From: Methanofervidicoccus sp. A16
GTDB lineage: Archaea; AGJL01; Methanococci; Methanococcales; Methanococcaceae
NCBI RefSeq assembly: GCF_003351865.1
Contig: NZ_CP022242.1
Coordinates: 496,001 to 560,000 of the forward strand
Length of the DNA: 64,000 nt
Reading direction: 5' to 3'
The translations under genes and the position numbers were made by a program. Position 1 is the first letter of the stretch. Every line of letters begins with the position of its first letter. The notes beneath the pieces are model-generated. The model was given only the letters and a program-made list of their open reading frames with translations. It ran no database searches and was not told the origin of the DNA. Below are positions 54,829 through 63,895 of the stretch, in pieces.

Positions 54829-56337
54829 ATGAAATGTGGGGTAAAAATATACTCTGTAATTTTTATCTTAGGATTCCTTTTATCACACAGTAGTTTCGCT
54901 GAAAGTTTCAATGTGCCAGAACTACCTGCCCAGTACTATGGAAAAGTTATCTCTCCAACCCCTTTAAATGGTTCTATTGAGGCAAAAATAGACAATGAAA
55001 CCTACGCTACTATACCTCTAGTTAATAATGCCTTTGGAGGTCCTACATATTTAGATGGGAAATTGTTAGTATATGCACCGGGAAAGAAAGATAAAGAGGT
55101 TAAGTTCTACCTAAATGGTACTATCTTACTTAACGCCTCAGATACTATAAAATACAAGGCAGGAGACGTTAGATTTATTAAATTGTACTACAACATAAAT
55201 ACTACAAAATTGAAAATTCTAAAAGAAATTGTAGTGTTGGATGAGGAAAATATAACAGATATCATCGATATTAATAATGTATCAACCTATAATATAAGTA
55301 ATTTAGAAGTGGTAGAGATACCCTTAGAAAGTATTGGAGATACAGTAATCATTCCAAAAGTTGTTAATGTAACTTTAAAAATAAAAAATATTACTAAGAT
55401 TATTGAAAATCTAAACAAAACCCTTAATGTAGCAGATAAGATTAAAAACGTAGAAATCAGAAACGAATCCGATGTAAAAGAAATAGTTGAAAAGATTGCA
55501 GAAAACATTACACCAGTAATAGCTGTGAACTTCACTATAGCTAATGAAACGGTAGAAGAATCTGAAAAGGTTGGAAACAAGATAATATCTACCATCTCCT
55601 TCAACGCAGTTAATACCTCCAAGAAAGGATTCATAACAGTTAGAGTACCAATAGGTAATCTAACAGTGGAGAACGTCACAGTATCCAATGGAACTACCAC
55701 AGTAGAACTGAATGAATGGAAGGGTAATAACACACACAACAAAATAGGATGGTACATAGGATGGTACAGAATACCCACTGAAGGAGTGTTAGAAATAACT
55801 CTAATAAAAGATCCTAAAGTAAAAGTCACTCTTTCAGCAGAATTACCACCAAAGAAAACCCCCACCTATATCCCCACTGGAGGAGGAGCAGGTCCATCAC
55901 CTATCACCAAGGTAGTAGCAAAGGATATTAAATCAGAAAAGATAAGGGACTTCGTATACAGGACAAGAGTTGCCGTAGGTTCAGAGATAGACATCAACCT
56001 CTCTGCAAAATATCTAAAAACTGACATAGATCTAATAGATACACCCTTCGAGATAAAAGAAGACTGTATCCTCATAGGAGGTCCTGTAGCGAATCCAGTG
56101 GTGAAAAAGTACCTGAATTACTTCCCAGTGAGGGTAACTAACGAGTATCCAGGAAGGTATAAGGGAGTGATAGAGGTAATAAAGATCGATGGCCACACAG
56201 TTGTTCTCTTGGCAGGTTCCGACAGATGGGGTACAAAGGCGGCAGTGGAGTACTTCAAAACCTTGGAGGATCTCCCAGATGAGCCTATCTTTGTGGAGTG
56301 GAGGAATGGAAAAGCAGTAAAGATAGAGAGGCCTTAA
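54829..56337 (+). CDS. secreted S-layer-like protein
   Basis: 502 residues. A signal peptide (about 1-24) is followed by a Thr/Asn-rich beta region with many N-x-S/T sites. A Pro/Gly linker (PPKKTPTYIPTGGGAGPSP, about 344-362) leads to a C-terminal domain with CILIGGPVANPVVKKYL and VVLLAGSDRWGTKAAVEYF, which recalls the C-terminal domain of methanococcal S-layer proteins. It is probably anchored in or on the cell wall. It lies 65 bp downstream of the phosphoesterase gene, with GGTGATTTT before its ATG, so both are likely expressed together. Confidence 0.72.
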   Translation: MKCGVKIYSVIFILGFLLSHSSFAESFNVPELPAQYYGKVISPTPLNGSIEAKIDNETYATIPLVNNAFGGPTYLDGKLLVYAPGKKDKEVKFYLNGTILLNASDTIKYKAGDVRFIKLYYNINTTKLKILKEIVVLDEENITDIIDINNVSTYNISNLEVVEIPLESIGDTVIIPKVVNVTLKIKNITKIIENLNKTLNVADKIKNVEIRNESDVKEIVEKIAENITPVIAVNFTIANETVEESEKVGNKIISTISFNAVNTSKKGFITVRVPIGNLTVENVTVSNGTTTVELNEWKGNNTHNKIGWYIGWYRIPTEGVLEITLIKDPKVKVTLSAELPPKKTPTYIPTGGGAGPSPITKVVAKDIKSEKIRDFVYRTRVAVGSEIDINLSAKYLKTDIDLIDTPFEIKEDCILIGGPVANPVVKKYLNYFPVRVTNEYPGRYKGVIEVIKIDGHTVVLLAGSDRWGTKAAVEYFKTLEDLPDEPIFVEWRNGKAVKIERP

Positions 56338-56361
56338 TTAATATTTTATTTTTTTTTAATA

Positions 56362-57405
56362 TTACTCAATAGGAAACCTCAGTATCGCCCCAATACCACC
56401 TAACGCCCTCAACTGTTTTCCTGCATCATGCTCTGTAGATATAATTACAGATTTGCCTCCGATGGATTCAACGGAGTTTATAAGTTTCTCAACTAAATCT
56501 CTATTTTTCCTTAGAAACTCATCAGATATAAGTAATATATCTACTGCAGAGTAGTCTATAGCCTTTTTAACCTCCTCTAAACCGTAAACACCTAAATTTC
56601 CTTTTGAAATCTCCTCTAAAAGTTTCTCCACTAGTTGAGTTTCTTCACTCAATCTTGCCTGGCCGTATATCCTATCTACCATTCCAGATTTTAAGACCTC
56701 GTTAAGTCCTAGTCTTCCAGTATGGTTTATAGACTCGAATACTGTCCTCTTATAGATATCCTTATGTTTTTCGGCAAGATACTTCTGGAAGTTATTCTTA
56801 CCAAATCCAGGACCTGCTACAAGAATTTTCCCCTCGTAAGGCTTCAGAACCTCTACAATCTCCTTGTAGTAGTTATGTCTCTCCTGTTCCAACCGCTTTG
56901 GATCTAACTTCTTAGATATATTGGATTTTATATGTGCCAACTCCTTTACTCCATACTCCCTTATAAGATATACGTTGCACTCACTGTCATCCATAATAAC
57001 AACTACTATCTTTGGCTTTTTTGTAGATTCCTCAGCACTTTTTAACCTCTCTAAATCCCATCTCTTCCACTCCTTCTGAATACTAACCTCTGTTAAAGGC
57101 TCTATATCTATGGTATGGTAGGCTCCAAGGGGTATATCGTCAGGTCCATGTACTATCCTACCACTTACTCTCAACCTATTTGTATCCTCATGGAAGAGGA
57201 CTTTTTCCACTTTTAATCCCAAGAATACCTTTCTCTTAGCACCTCTATCGGCCCTTAACTTATCTCCCTTATCTTCCACCCTTCTCTCTGTCAGTGCCCA
57301 CACTATGTTATCTTTCTCTATAATATTGTATAGATGCCAGAGATCGTCTAAATTCTCAGGTATAACTTTGAGTGTATCCTTTTCCGAAGTTTCCAGGATC
57401 TTCAT
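56362..57405 (-). CDS. pelA: Pelota homologue (mRNA surveillance)
   Basis: 347 residues, the usual length. The N-terminal Sm-like domain (PENLDDLWHLYNII...RRVEDKGDKLRADRGAKRKVFLGLKVEKV) is followed by eRF1-like domains 2 and 3 (GPGFGKNNFQKYLAEKH; ILLISDEFLRKNRDLVEKL). It lacks the GGQ motif of release factors. With aEF1A or ABCE1 it rescues stalled ribosomes. The ATG follows GGTAAGATC. Convergent with the S-layer-like gene. Confidence 0.95.
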   Translation of the reverse strand: MKILETSEKDTLKVIPENLDDLWHLYNIIEKDNIVWALTERRVEDKGDKLRADRGAKRKVFLGLKVEKVLFHEDTNRLRVSGRIVHGPDDIPLGAYHTIDIEPLTEVSIQKEWKRWDLERLKSAEESTKKPKIVVVIMDDSECNVYLIREYGVKELAHIKSNISKKLDPKRLEQERHNYYKEIVEVLKPYEGKILVAGPGFGKNNFQKYLAEKHKDIYKRTVFESINHTGRLGLNEVLKSGMVDRIYGQARLSEETQLVEKLLEEISKGNLGVYGLEEVKKAIDYSAVDILLISDEFLRKNRDLVEKLINSVESIGGKSVIISTEHDAGKQLRALGGIGAILRFPIE

Positions 57406-57638
57406 AGATCTTACCCTTTTTTAATTTGTTGGATAAATATTATCAAATAATAAATAGTTGTAAGTTATGTCTTCATTAAACTTTCAATCATAATTTAGAA
57501 TAATTCATATCTTTAAAAATCTTGATAATAAAAATAAAATAATTATTTTAATTTTTATAAGAAAATATAAATAGTAATCTCAAAATGGATTTTAAAAGAT
57601 TAGGATAATGTTATAGGAGATTCTTACTTGGTGAGTAG

Positions 57639-58661
57639 ATGAAAAGGTACAAGATATGTGTCATAGAAGGGGATGGAATAGGTAAAGAGGTAATACCTGA
57701 GACTGTCAGGGTACTTGAGAACCTTGGAGATTTCCAATTTATAAAGGAGTATGCAGGGTACGAGTGTTTTAAGAGGTACGGTGATGCCATACCTGAGAGG
57801 ACAATAGAGACAGCAAAGGAGTGTGACGCCATACTCTTCGGGGCGGTAACCACTCCAAAACCTCATGAGTTAGAGGGCAAGATATACAGGAGTCCTATTC
57901 TTACCTTGAGGAGAGAGTTGGATCTCTATGCAAATATTCGGCCTATATCCAACTTCAGAGATATTGACTTTATAATAATTAGGGAGAATACAGAGGGACT
58001 TTACGTAGGTAGGGAGTATTACAACCCATACACCGAAGAGGCAGTTGCAGAGAGGGTAATATCTAAGAAGGGATGTTATAGAATAGTGAAATTTGCATTT
58101 GAGTATGCACTGAAACATCATAGGAAAAAGGTAACTTGTGTTCACAAGGCTAACGTCTTAAGGATAACAGATGGGCTATTTTTAAAGATATTTTATCAGG
58201 TAAGTGAGGACTACAAAAAATACAACATAGAAACTAACGACTATCTGGTGGATGCTACAGCCATGTATATGGTAAAGGATCCTAAGATCTTTGACGTCAT
58301 AGTTACTACCAATCTATTTGGTGATATACTCTCCGATGAGGCATCAGGGTTGATAGGAGGCCTTGGTTTAGCACCCTCTGCAAACATCGGAGATAAATAC
58401 GGACTATTTGAACCTGTCCATGGCTCTGCACCAGATATAGCAGGGAAGGGTATAGCAAACCCCTTAGCCTCAATACTAAGTGGTGCCATGATGCTCTACT
58501 ACCTTGGGATGAAGAAGGAGAGTAAGATCTTGAGAATGGCAGTTAAATCTGTAGTTGAAAAGGGATATACAACACCAGATTTAGGGGGAAATTTAAAAAC
58601 TAAAGAGGTTACAGATAAAGTTATAGAGGAGGTAAGGAGATACTCAGAGGTGCTACTGTGA
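57639..58661 (+). CDS. aksF: homoisocitrate-type dehydrogenase AksF
   Basis: 340 residues of the isocitrate/isopropylmalate dehydrogenase family: VIEGDGIGKEVIPETV, RSPILTLRRELDLYANIRP, IIRENTEGLYVG, VTTNLFGDILSDEASGLIGGLG and FEPVHGSAPDIAGKGIANP. The LFGAVTTPKP segment and the SPILTLR substrate loop resemble M. jannaschii AksF more than its LeuB. AksF makes the 2-oxo acids for coenzyme B (and biotin). LeuB activity cannot be excluded. The ATG follows GGTGAGTAG. Confidence 0.82.
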   Translation: MKRYKICVIEGDGIGKEVIPETVRVLENLGDFQFIKEYAGYECFKRYGDAIPERTIETAKECDAILFGAVTTPKPHELEGKIYRSPILTLRRELDLYANIRPISNFRDIDFIIIRENTEGLYVGREYYNPYTEEAVAERVISKKGCYRIVKFAFEYALKHHRKKVTCVHKANVLRITDGLFLKIFYQVSEDYKKYNIETNDYLVDATAMYMVKDPKIFDVIVTTNLFGDILSDEASGLIGGLGLAPSANIGDKYGLFEPVHGSAPDIAGKGIANPLASILSGAMMLYYLGMKKESKILRMAVKSVVEKGYTTPDLGGNLKTKEVTDKVIEEVRRYSEVLL

Positions 58662-58909
58662 GGGTTAAGTACAGGATGAGGATACCTGGAGATGAGGTAG
58701 TATATAGGAGTTTAAAGGTAGATGATGTTAATGAGGGGCTTATAATAGAGACGTCTTACCAGGAAAAGGATAATATATTAGAACTTTACGTAGAGACTGA
58801 CTCTATAGGTTCCCTGAAGAATATATTAGACGACTACTTTAAAAATTACGAGATGTCCTTTAGGATCTTAGAGTTAGTTAGAGAAGAGTATAAGGGGGAT
58901 AGCAGGTGA
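58658..58909 (+). CDS. pcc1: KEOPS complex subunit Pcc1
   Basis: 83 residues starting at a GTG that overlaps the aksF stop by 4 bases (GTGA). The small alpha/beta fold with VVYRSLKVDDVN, DSIGSLKNILDDYFKN and a helical C-terminus fits Pcc1, the dimerisation subunit of KEOPS. KEOPS adds threonylcarbamoyl to A37 of ANN-reading tRNAs. Kae1 and Bud32 are not in the window. Confidence 0.8.
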   Translation: MRVKYRMRIPGDEVVYRSLKVDDVNEGLIIETSYQEKDNILELYVETDSIGSLKNILDDYFKNYEMSFRILELVREEYKGDSR

Positions 58910-59463
58910 ATCTGAAGGATATTAGCAAGTGTCTCACTGCAAACTTCGATATAAGGTATGTAATAAGAGGGATCATCGACGGATCTCTATCTTCCCTTGG
59001 AGTTATAATAGGAGCCAGTGGAGGTGACGTCTCCCTTATAATTACAGCAGGCATAGGTGGAGGAGTGGCAAATGGTATCTCCAACATCTTAGGGGCGTTA
59101 ACTGCAGAGAGGGCTATAGTGGAGAGTGTAAGGATGTCCCAGGAGAGAGTACTTTTAAGAGAGGAAGGTTATTTAAAATCCTCCCAAGCCTACAGAGATG
59201 CATTGAACAGAACAACTATAAGTGGTATATGGGATGGGCTATCTACAACTTTTGGCTCTATAATACCTATAACTCCATTTTTCATCTTTCCAAAGGAGAT
59301 TGCCCTCTTCCTTGCAGTTGCAATAACTACAATTATACTCTTTGCCTTAGGTGTCTTTATAGGAAAGATGTCCAAGGAAAACCTTATATTTTCAGGGGTT
59401 AAAATGGCTGTGGTAGGATTATTGGTTGCCCTGATAAGTTTTGTAATTGAGAATATACTGTAG
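58906..59463 (+). CDS. VIT1/CCC1-like membrane protein (TIGR00267 type)
   Basis: 185 residues from a GTG overlapping the pcc1 stop by 4 bases. About five membrane helices are present. The IRGIIDGSLSSLGVIIGASGG opening and the NGISNILGALTAERAI and KSSQAYRDALNRTTISGIWDGLSTTFGSIIP segments are typical of the archaeal VIT1/CCC1 group, which includes iron and manganese transporters. Substrate is not shown here, though an feoA gene lies 0.7 kb downstream. Confidence 0.78.
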   Translation: MNLKDISKCLTANFDIRYVIRGIIDGSLSSLGVIIGASGGDVSLIITAGIGGGVANGISNILGALTAERAIVESVRMSQERVLLREEGYLKSSQAYRDALNRTTISGIWDGLSTTFGSIIPITPFFIFPKEIALFLAVAITTIILFALGVFIGKMSKENLIFSGVKMAVVGLLVALISFVIENIL

Positions 59464-59470
59464 TGGAATT

Positions 59471-59950
59471 ATGAGGAGTAGGGAGTTGTTTAAGAGACTG
59501 AAGGAGATGGCAAAGGAATTTAGTATCCAGGATCTTATGAATGTAAGGGTGTTCTTAGAGGAGGATATGAAGTATTTACCAGAGAACTATAAAGAACAGT
59601 ACCTGAAAAATCAGATCATGTACTTTATGAATACATTGAAGGAGATAAAGAGGAAGGGGGATGATGATATTGAGGATTATCCAATAGATGAGGGAAAATT
59701 AAGGGATCTCCTTGAGAGGATAGAGGGTTTTAAAAGGGGAGTTAAAGGGGAGGATTCATTTATTAAACTCTCTAAGATCGTAGTACCTTATTTAATATTC
59801 ATAGAGAAAAAACCACTACATCCTGTAGGAACGAGGTTTCCTGGAGGGAAGTGCATAGTAAAAAGAGGAGACAAGTACTACTGTCCAGTGAAGAATAAAC
59901 AGAGAAATGAGTACTCTCTATGTGAGTTCTGTGTATGTGAAGAGTTGTAG
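59471..59950 (+). CDS. DUF2115 (UPF0305) protein
   Basis: 159 residues from ATG 59471, preceded by GTGGAATT. The helical N-terminal part (LFKRLKEMAKEFSIQDLMNVRVFLEEDMKYLP) and C-terminal cysteines in GKCIVKRGDKYYCPVKNKQ and CEFCVCEEL match DUF2115. The four or five Cys residues could hold zinc or an Fe-S cluster. Its function is unknown. It is the last gene of the aksF chain. Confidence 0.75.
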   Translation: MRSRELFKRLKEMAKEFSIQDLMNVRVFLEEDMKYLPENYKEQYLKNQIMYFMNTLKEIKRKGDDDIEDYPIDEGKLRDLLERIEGFKRGVKGEDSFIKLSKIVVPYLIFIEKKPLHPVGTRFPGGKCIVKRGDKYYCPVKNKQRNEYSLCEFCVCEEL

Positions 59951-60185
59951 GTTTTATAAGATAGTAATTAAAAAAATAATAATTAATATTCTAAACAGTG
60001 AGTTTTTTCTAATTTTTAATAGAACTAAGGTTATTTATTCAGTCTATAGTCGGTGAGAATTTGGGGTTTCTCTTCAATATTATGATTTTTATATTAGAAT
60101 TTTTAATTTTTATTATCATTATTATTTTTAACAGGGATAAAATATTTTAATAATTATTATAAAAATCTCATTGTTAGGTGATAAT

Positions 60186-60389
60186 ATGGATAGTCTTGCA
60201 GATAAAGGTCCAGGTATCTACACCGTTGTAAAAATAACTAAGCCCTGTAGCAAGTTCTACCAGTTGGGAATAGTGCCAGGCTCTAAAATAATGGTAATCT
60301 CAAATGATAAGGGACCAATTATAGTAAGAGTTGGGAACTGTAAGATAGCCATAGGGCGAGGTTTGGCAAGGCATATAATTGTGGCGTAA
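60186..60389 (+). CDS. feoA: FeoA-domain protein
   Basis: 67 residues from ATG 60186, after GGTGATAAT. The SH3-like FeoA fold is recognised from GIYTVVKITKPCSKFYQLGIVPGSKIMV and VRVGNCKIAIGRGLARHIIV. FeoA normally assists the FeoB ferrous iron transporter, but no feoB follows. It might serve a distant FeoB or act as a stand-alone domain. A glycosyltransferase gene starts 19 bp downstream. Confidence 0.85.
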   Translation: MDSLADKGPGIYTVVKITKPCSKFYQLGIVPGSKIMVISNDKGPIIVRVGNCKIAIGRGLARHIIVA

Positions 60390-60408
60390 AAGATAGAGCG
60401 GGATTACT

Positions 60409-61101
60409 ATGGATAAGGAAGATATTTACATTGTTGTACCTGCATACAATGAAGAGAAGGTAATTAAAGATACCCTAAGAAAGTTAAAGAGTGAGGGCTA
60501 TCACAATATTATAGTAGTTGATGACGGTAGTAAGGACAAAACATCCAATATAGCAAGGGAGGAGGGAGTTATCCTCTGTAGGCATATTATCAACAGAGGT
60601 TTAGGGGGAGCCTTAGGTACAGGTATAAAGTGTGCCCTGGAGTACAATCCAAAGGTGATAGTAACCTTCGATGCAGATGGACAACATGATCCCAAGGATA
60701 TAGAGAAGGTTGTGAAACCTATCCTATACGAAGGTTACGATATGGTAGTAGGTAGTAGGTTAATGGATAGAGAGGAGTTAAAAAACATGCCTGTAGTAAA
60801 GAGGGTGGGGAATATATTATTAAATGTTATAACCTACCTCCTTGGAGGTTATCTCGTTACAGACAGTCAAAGTGGTTTAAGGGCGTTCTCCAAGAGGGCT
60901 GCAGAGGTAATACTCTCTAACTTAAAGAGTAATAGATACGAGGTTTCCTCGGAGTTTATAATAATAGCGAGAAGGGAAGGGTTGAAATTTAAAGAGGTAC
61001 CTATAAAGACAATATATACAGAGTACTCCATGTCAAGGGGTACAAATGTGATCACAGGTATCAAGATACTTATTAAGTTGATAATTCAGAGGTTGATGTA
61101 A
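60409..61101 (+). CDS. family 2 glycosyltransferase (dolichol-phosphate mannosyltransferase-like)
   Basis: 230 residues. IYIVVPAYNEEKVIKDTLRKL, VVDDGSKDKT, NRGLGGALGTGIKCAL and FDADGQHDP (DxD metal motif) are the GT-A catalytic features. A SQSGLRAFSKRA segment and a terminal amphipathic helix are as in DPM1-like enzymes lacking membrane helices. It probably loads a sugar onto dolichol phosphate for N-glycosylation of archaellins and S-layer. The ATG follows GGGATTACT. Confidence 0.87.
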   Translation: MDKEDIYIVVPAYNEEKVIKDTLRKLKSEGYHNIIVVDDGSKDKTSNIAREEGVILCRHIINRGLGGALGTGIKCALEYNPKVIVTFDADGQHDPKDIEKVVKPILYEGYDMVVGSRLMDREELKNMPVVKRVGNILLNVITYLLGGYLVTDSQSGLRAFSKRAAEVILSNLKSNRYEVSSEFIIIARREGLKFKEVPIKTIYTEYSMSRGTNVITGIKILIKLIIQRLM

Positions 61102-61111
61102 AAGTGATACT

Positions 61112-61708
61112 ATGCATTACTTCTCTGAAAAACCAACATCTGCCCATAGGGAGAGGTTAATTGAGGCTATCTTAAGGGGTAAGAGGTTTATATTTAAAAC
61201 AGACAGTGGTGTATTCTCCCCTAAAAAAGTAGATAAGGGCACTAAGGTACTTGTAGAGGCTCTAGAGTTGGATAAAGGGGATAAGTTATTGGATGTTGGT
61301 TGCGGATATGGGGTTATAGGCATAAGTGTATGTGATGAGGTAGATAGTGTAGTCATGACAGATATAAACAGGAGGGCTGTGAAACTTGCAAGAGAAAATA
61401 TAAAACTAAACAACTTAGAGGATAGAAACATCGAGGTACTTCATAGTGATCTATACGAGAAGGTGAAGGATAGAAGATTTACCAAGATCGTATCAAATCC
61501 TCCAATAAAGGCGGGAAAGGAAGTTGTTCATAGAATAGTTAGGGAAGGTAAAGAACTGCTGGAGAAAGATGGTAGTATATGGTTAGTAGTCCAAAGGAAG
61601 CATGGAGCAAAATCCCTTGCAAAGTATATGGAGGAGATATTTGGCAACGTTAGGGCTGTTACTGTAAAGGGAGGATATAGGGTGCTTACCTCTAAGAGAG
61701 AGGATTGA
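61112..61708 (+). CDS. RsmC-like class I SAM methyltransferase (MJ0882 family)
   Basis: 198 residues. KFIFK-type N-terminus TDSGVFSPKKVDKGTKVLVEAL leads to motif I LLDVGCGYGVIGI and TDINRRAVKLARENI. VSNPPIKAGKEVVHRI follows, where NPPI marks methylation of an exocyclic amine. The sequence resembles M. jannaschii MJ0882, a guanine-N2 rRNA methyltransferase candidate. The ATG follows GTGATACT, 10 bp after the glycosyltransferase. Confidence 0.85.
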   Translation: MHYFSEKPTSAHRERLIEAILRGKRFIFKTDSGVFSPKKVDKGTKVLVEALELDKGDKLLDVGCGYGVIGISVCDEVDSVVMTDINRRAVKLARENIKLNNLEDRNIEVLHSDLYEKVKDRRFTKIVSNPPIKAGKEVVHRIVREGKELLEKDGSIWLVVQRKHGAKSLAKYMEEIFGNVRAVTVKGGYRVLTSKRED

Positions 61709-61734
61709 AATATTAATATTAAAAAGGTGATACT

Positions 61735-62142
61735 ATGGATGGAACAGATCTAAATAAAGTAGAGAAGTTTATAAAGGATGTAGGGAGTAGTTGGGAGGCA
61801 GAATTAAATATAATTAAAGAACTGGTAAAGGATGTAGATAAAGGCTATAAAATTATTTACTACGAGATGAAAAAGAAAAATATTGGGATCACAGTCCTTC
61901 TTAGTTTTCTCCTACCTGGACTTGGACATATCTACATTGGATGTATTATAAGAGGTATAATAATATCTATTGTTTTTACAGTTTCTGTATTCCTCTGTTT
62001 ATTACTTATAGGTCTTCTTACCACTCCTTTAATATGGATATATAGTATTTACGACTCCTATAGGTTGGCAAAGGATTACAACACAAAACTATTTAAAATA
62101 TTATTTGTAGACCAGGAGAATTCAGGGGAAACAGGGTTCTAA
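61735..62142 (+). CDS. TM2-domain-like membrane protein
   Basis: 135 residues. A soluble helical N-terminus (about 1-48) is followed by two or three membrane helices with the TM2-type LLSFLLPGLGHIYIGCIIRGIII, a second hydrophobic segment and the SIYDSYRLAKDYN ending. TM2 proteins are widespread and mostly uncharacterised. The ATG follows GGTGATACT, 26 bp after the methyltransferase. Confidence 0.7.
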   Translation: MDGTDLNKVEKFIKDVGSSWEAELNIIKELVKDVDKGYKIIYYEMKKKNIGITVLLSFLLPGLGHIYIGCIIRGIIISIVFTVSVFLCLLLIGLLTTPLIWIYSIYDSYRLAKDYNTKLFKILFVDQENSGETGF

Positions 62143-62279
62143 GTATTATTTTATCCTTAACAGGAGATATATTGTATTAGAATTAAAAATCTCTAGAAAA
62201 CTTTTTTATTTTTTAAATAAATAGTTATACATACAATTTTAAAACTTATAATATTTAATTAATAAAAAATAGAAAGAAT

Positions 62280-62345
62280 AAAGTCTAGAAAGGGACAAAA
62301 TAGGAATCTCGTCCGTTTCTTCAGTACTCAGTATATACTAGAGAA
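62280..62345 (-). repeat. family C-like repeat
   Basis: TTCT and AGTA pair with TACT and AGAA around CTCAGTATA, with GGAATCTCGTCC at the outer side. On the minus strand it reads ACTGAGTACTGAAG, then GAGATTCC and a T-rich run, the family C layout. It lies between convergent genes. Confidence 0.45.
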
Positions 62346-62396
62346 TTAAATAAATGAAAAAGGAAATAATAAAATTTACTCGACTTTTAAAGACAA

Positions 62397-63152
62397 TTAC
62401 ACCTTATACTTATCTAAATACCCTCTAGGTGTAACCATCTTATTACAGATCACCTTTGTATTACTATTCCCTACTATCACAGTGGTGTTCATATCTATAA
62501 ATTTCATATACTTATCTAAGTTGCTACATATATCTCCTATAGTGGTAATTCTGTACTCCTCTCCCTCCCTTCCACCATTTTTAACGATACCTACTATATA
62601 ATCTACTCCTCTTTTCTCCCCGTACTCCCTTATAATCTCTACAGTCCTTAAGAAAGGTTCCCTCCTGGATCTACTTAGAGGGTTGTACAACACTAAAACA
62701 AAATCTCCCTCTAAGGCACACCTTACTCTCCTAAGGATAACTTCCAGAGGTGTAAGTAGATCACTTAGACTGACAACTACAAAGTCATGGTTTAGAGGGG
62801 CACCTAAGATAGCAGAGGATATACTGGCGGCGGTGACACCACTTACTACCTTTATAGGTACCTTGCAGTTATCCTTTTCTGCCAACTCATAAACTAAGGA
62901 GGCCATACCGTATATAGTGGCGTCTCCACTGGATACCAGTGCAACATCCCTCTTCTCTGCCTCCTTCAATGCATACCTTACACGCTCTATCTCCTTTTTC
63001 ATTCCAGTTGTATATACCTCCTTCCTGAACCTCTCTATATACTTCCTATATCCACTGTAGCACACTATAAGATCTACACTCTTTAATACCTCCTCAGATT
63101 CCCTTGTAAAGTATTTTTCTCCACCTGGGCCTATTCCCACTACGTAGAGCAT
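62397..63152 (-). CDS. cbiH: cobalt-precorrin-3 C17-methyltransferase CbiH
   Basis: 251 residues. The tetrapyrrole methylase opening LYVVGIGPGGEKYFT, VSSGDATIYGMASLVYEL and VKVVSGVTAASISSAILGAPLNHDFVVVSLSDLLTP are CbiH/CobJ motifs. It methylates C17 and contracts the corrin ring in anaerobic cobamide synthesis. The ATG follows GGGATAGT, 7 bp after the DUF2100 gene. Confidence 0.92.
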   Translation of the reverse strand: MLYVVGIGPGGEKYFTRESEEVLKSVDLIVCYSGYRKYIERFRKEVYTTGMKKEIERVRYALKEAEKRDVALVSSGDATIYGMASLVYELAEKDNCKVPIKVVSGVTAASISSAILGAPLNHDFVVVSLSDLLTPLEVILRRVRCALEGDFVLVLYNPLSRSRREPFLRTVEIIREYGEKRGVDYIVGIVKNGGREGEEYRITTIGDICSNLDKYMKFIDMNTTVIVGNSNTKVICNKMVTPRGYLDKYKV

Positions 63153-63159
63153 ACTATCC

Positions 63160-63819
63160 CTATAGATCGAGATCTTCTACACTTATCTTCTTGGCACCGT
63201 ATAACTCTTTAGCCCTTAAATATACCAACTGATCTCCCTTATTATTCTCATCTACTATAACTATTATTTCAGAGGGTTTCAGTTTATCTATTAACTTACT
63301 TATCTCTCTTTTTACAATCTCACACTTTTTAGAGATACCTTTAAGGGCCTTTTCACTTATATCAGGTCTTATTACCTTCATATCCTCTGGATGTAGAACT
63401 CCATCTGTAGATACTACGTTTATCTCTGGCATTTTACTTTTTAAACTTCTCAGTAGTTTTTTACTACTAACTATATACAGCACATCTTTTTTTAACTTAA
63501 TCCCTCCCTGGAATTTGAAACCAAAACCCTCTAACACCTTATTTAAGTGTCTTTTACACTTGAATATCAACTTACAGAATTCCTTAGCCTCTTTATCATT
63601 TAGTTTATGGTGAGGTGCCTTCCTATAGAGGTAGTCATCAGCCTCAATAAGGGCGTATATTGCATTTTTGAATTCCTCTACATTTATCTTACCTGGTTTT
63701 GCATCTCTGTAGGATATAGAGGTTTCTACTTCTGGAATATTTTTTTCCTTAGTATTTAAAGTGTGAATAGTAGAGATAGCCTTCTTTATCAGGGTTTTAG
63801 AATCCTCCATTCTGTCCAT
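63160..63819 (-). CDS. methanogen protein of the DUF2100 type
   Basis: 219 residues. A helical N-terminal half has KAPHHKLNDKEAKEFCKLIFKCKRHLNKVL in its middle, and an alpha/beta C-terminal half has VLYIVSSKKLLRSLKSKMPEINVVSTDG and IIVIVDENNKGDQLVYLRAKELYG. I assign it to DUF2100 from memory with moderate certainty. Its function is unknown. It precedes cbiH by 7 bp on the same strand. The ATG follows GTGATACT. Confidence 0.6.
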   Translation of the reverse strand: MDRMEDSKTLIKKAISTIHTLNTKEKNIPEVETSISYRDAKPGKINVEEFKNAIYALIEADDYLYRKAPHHKLNDKEAKEFCKLIFKCKRHLNKVLEGFGFKFQGGIKLKKDVLYIVSSKKLLRSLKSKMPEINVVSTDGVLHPEDMKVIRPDISEKALKGISKKCEIVKREISKLIDKLKPSEIIVIVDENNKGDQLVYLRAKELYGAKKISVEDLDL

Positions 63820-63895
63820 AGTATCACGTTTTTATTGTATTAAAGAATTATTTAAAAAATAATAATTATAATAAAAATTATAATAATAAAAAATC

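Noticed and set aside
55287-55865. 192-residue minus-strand frame opposite the S-layer-like gene
   Set aside because: It is a shadow caused by codon bias of the secreted protein; no ribosome binding site.
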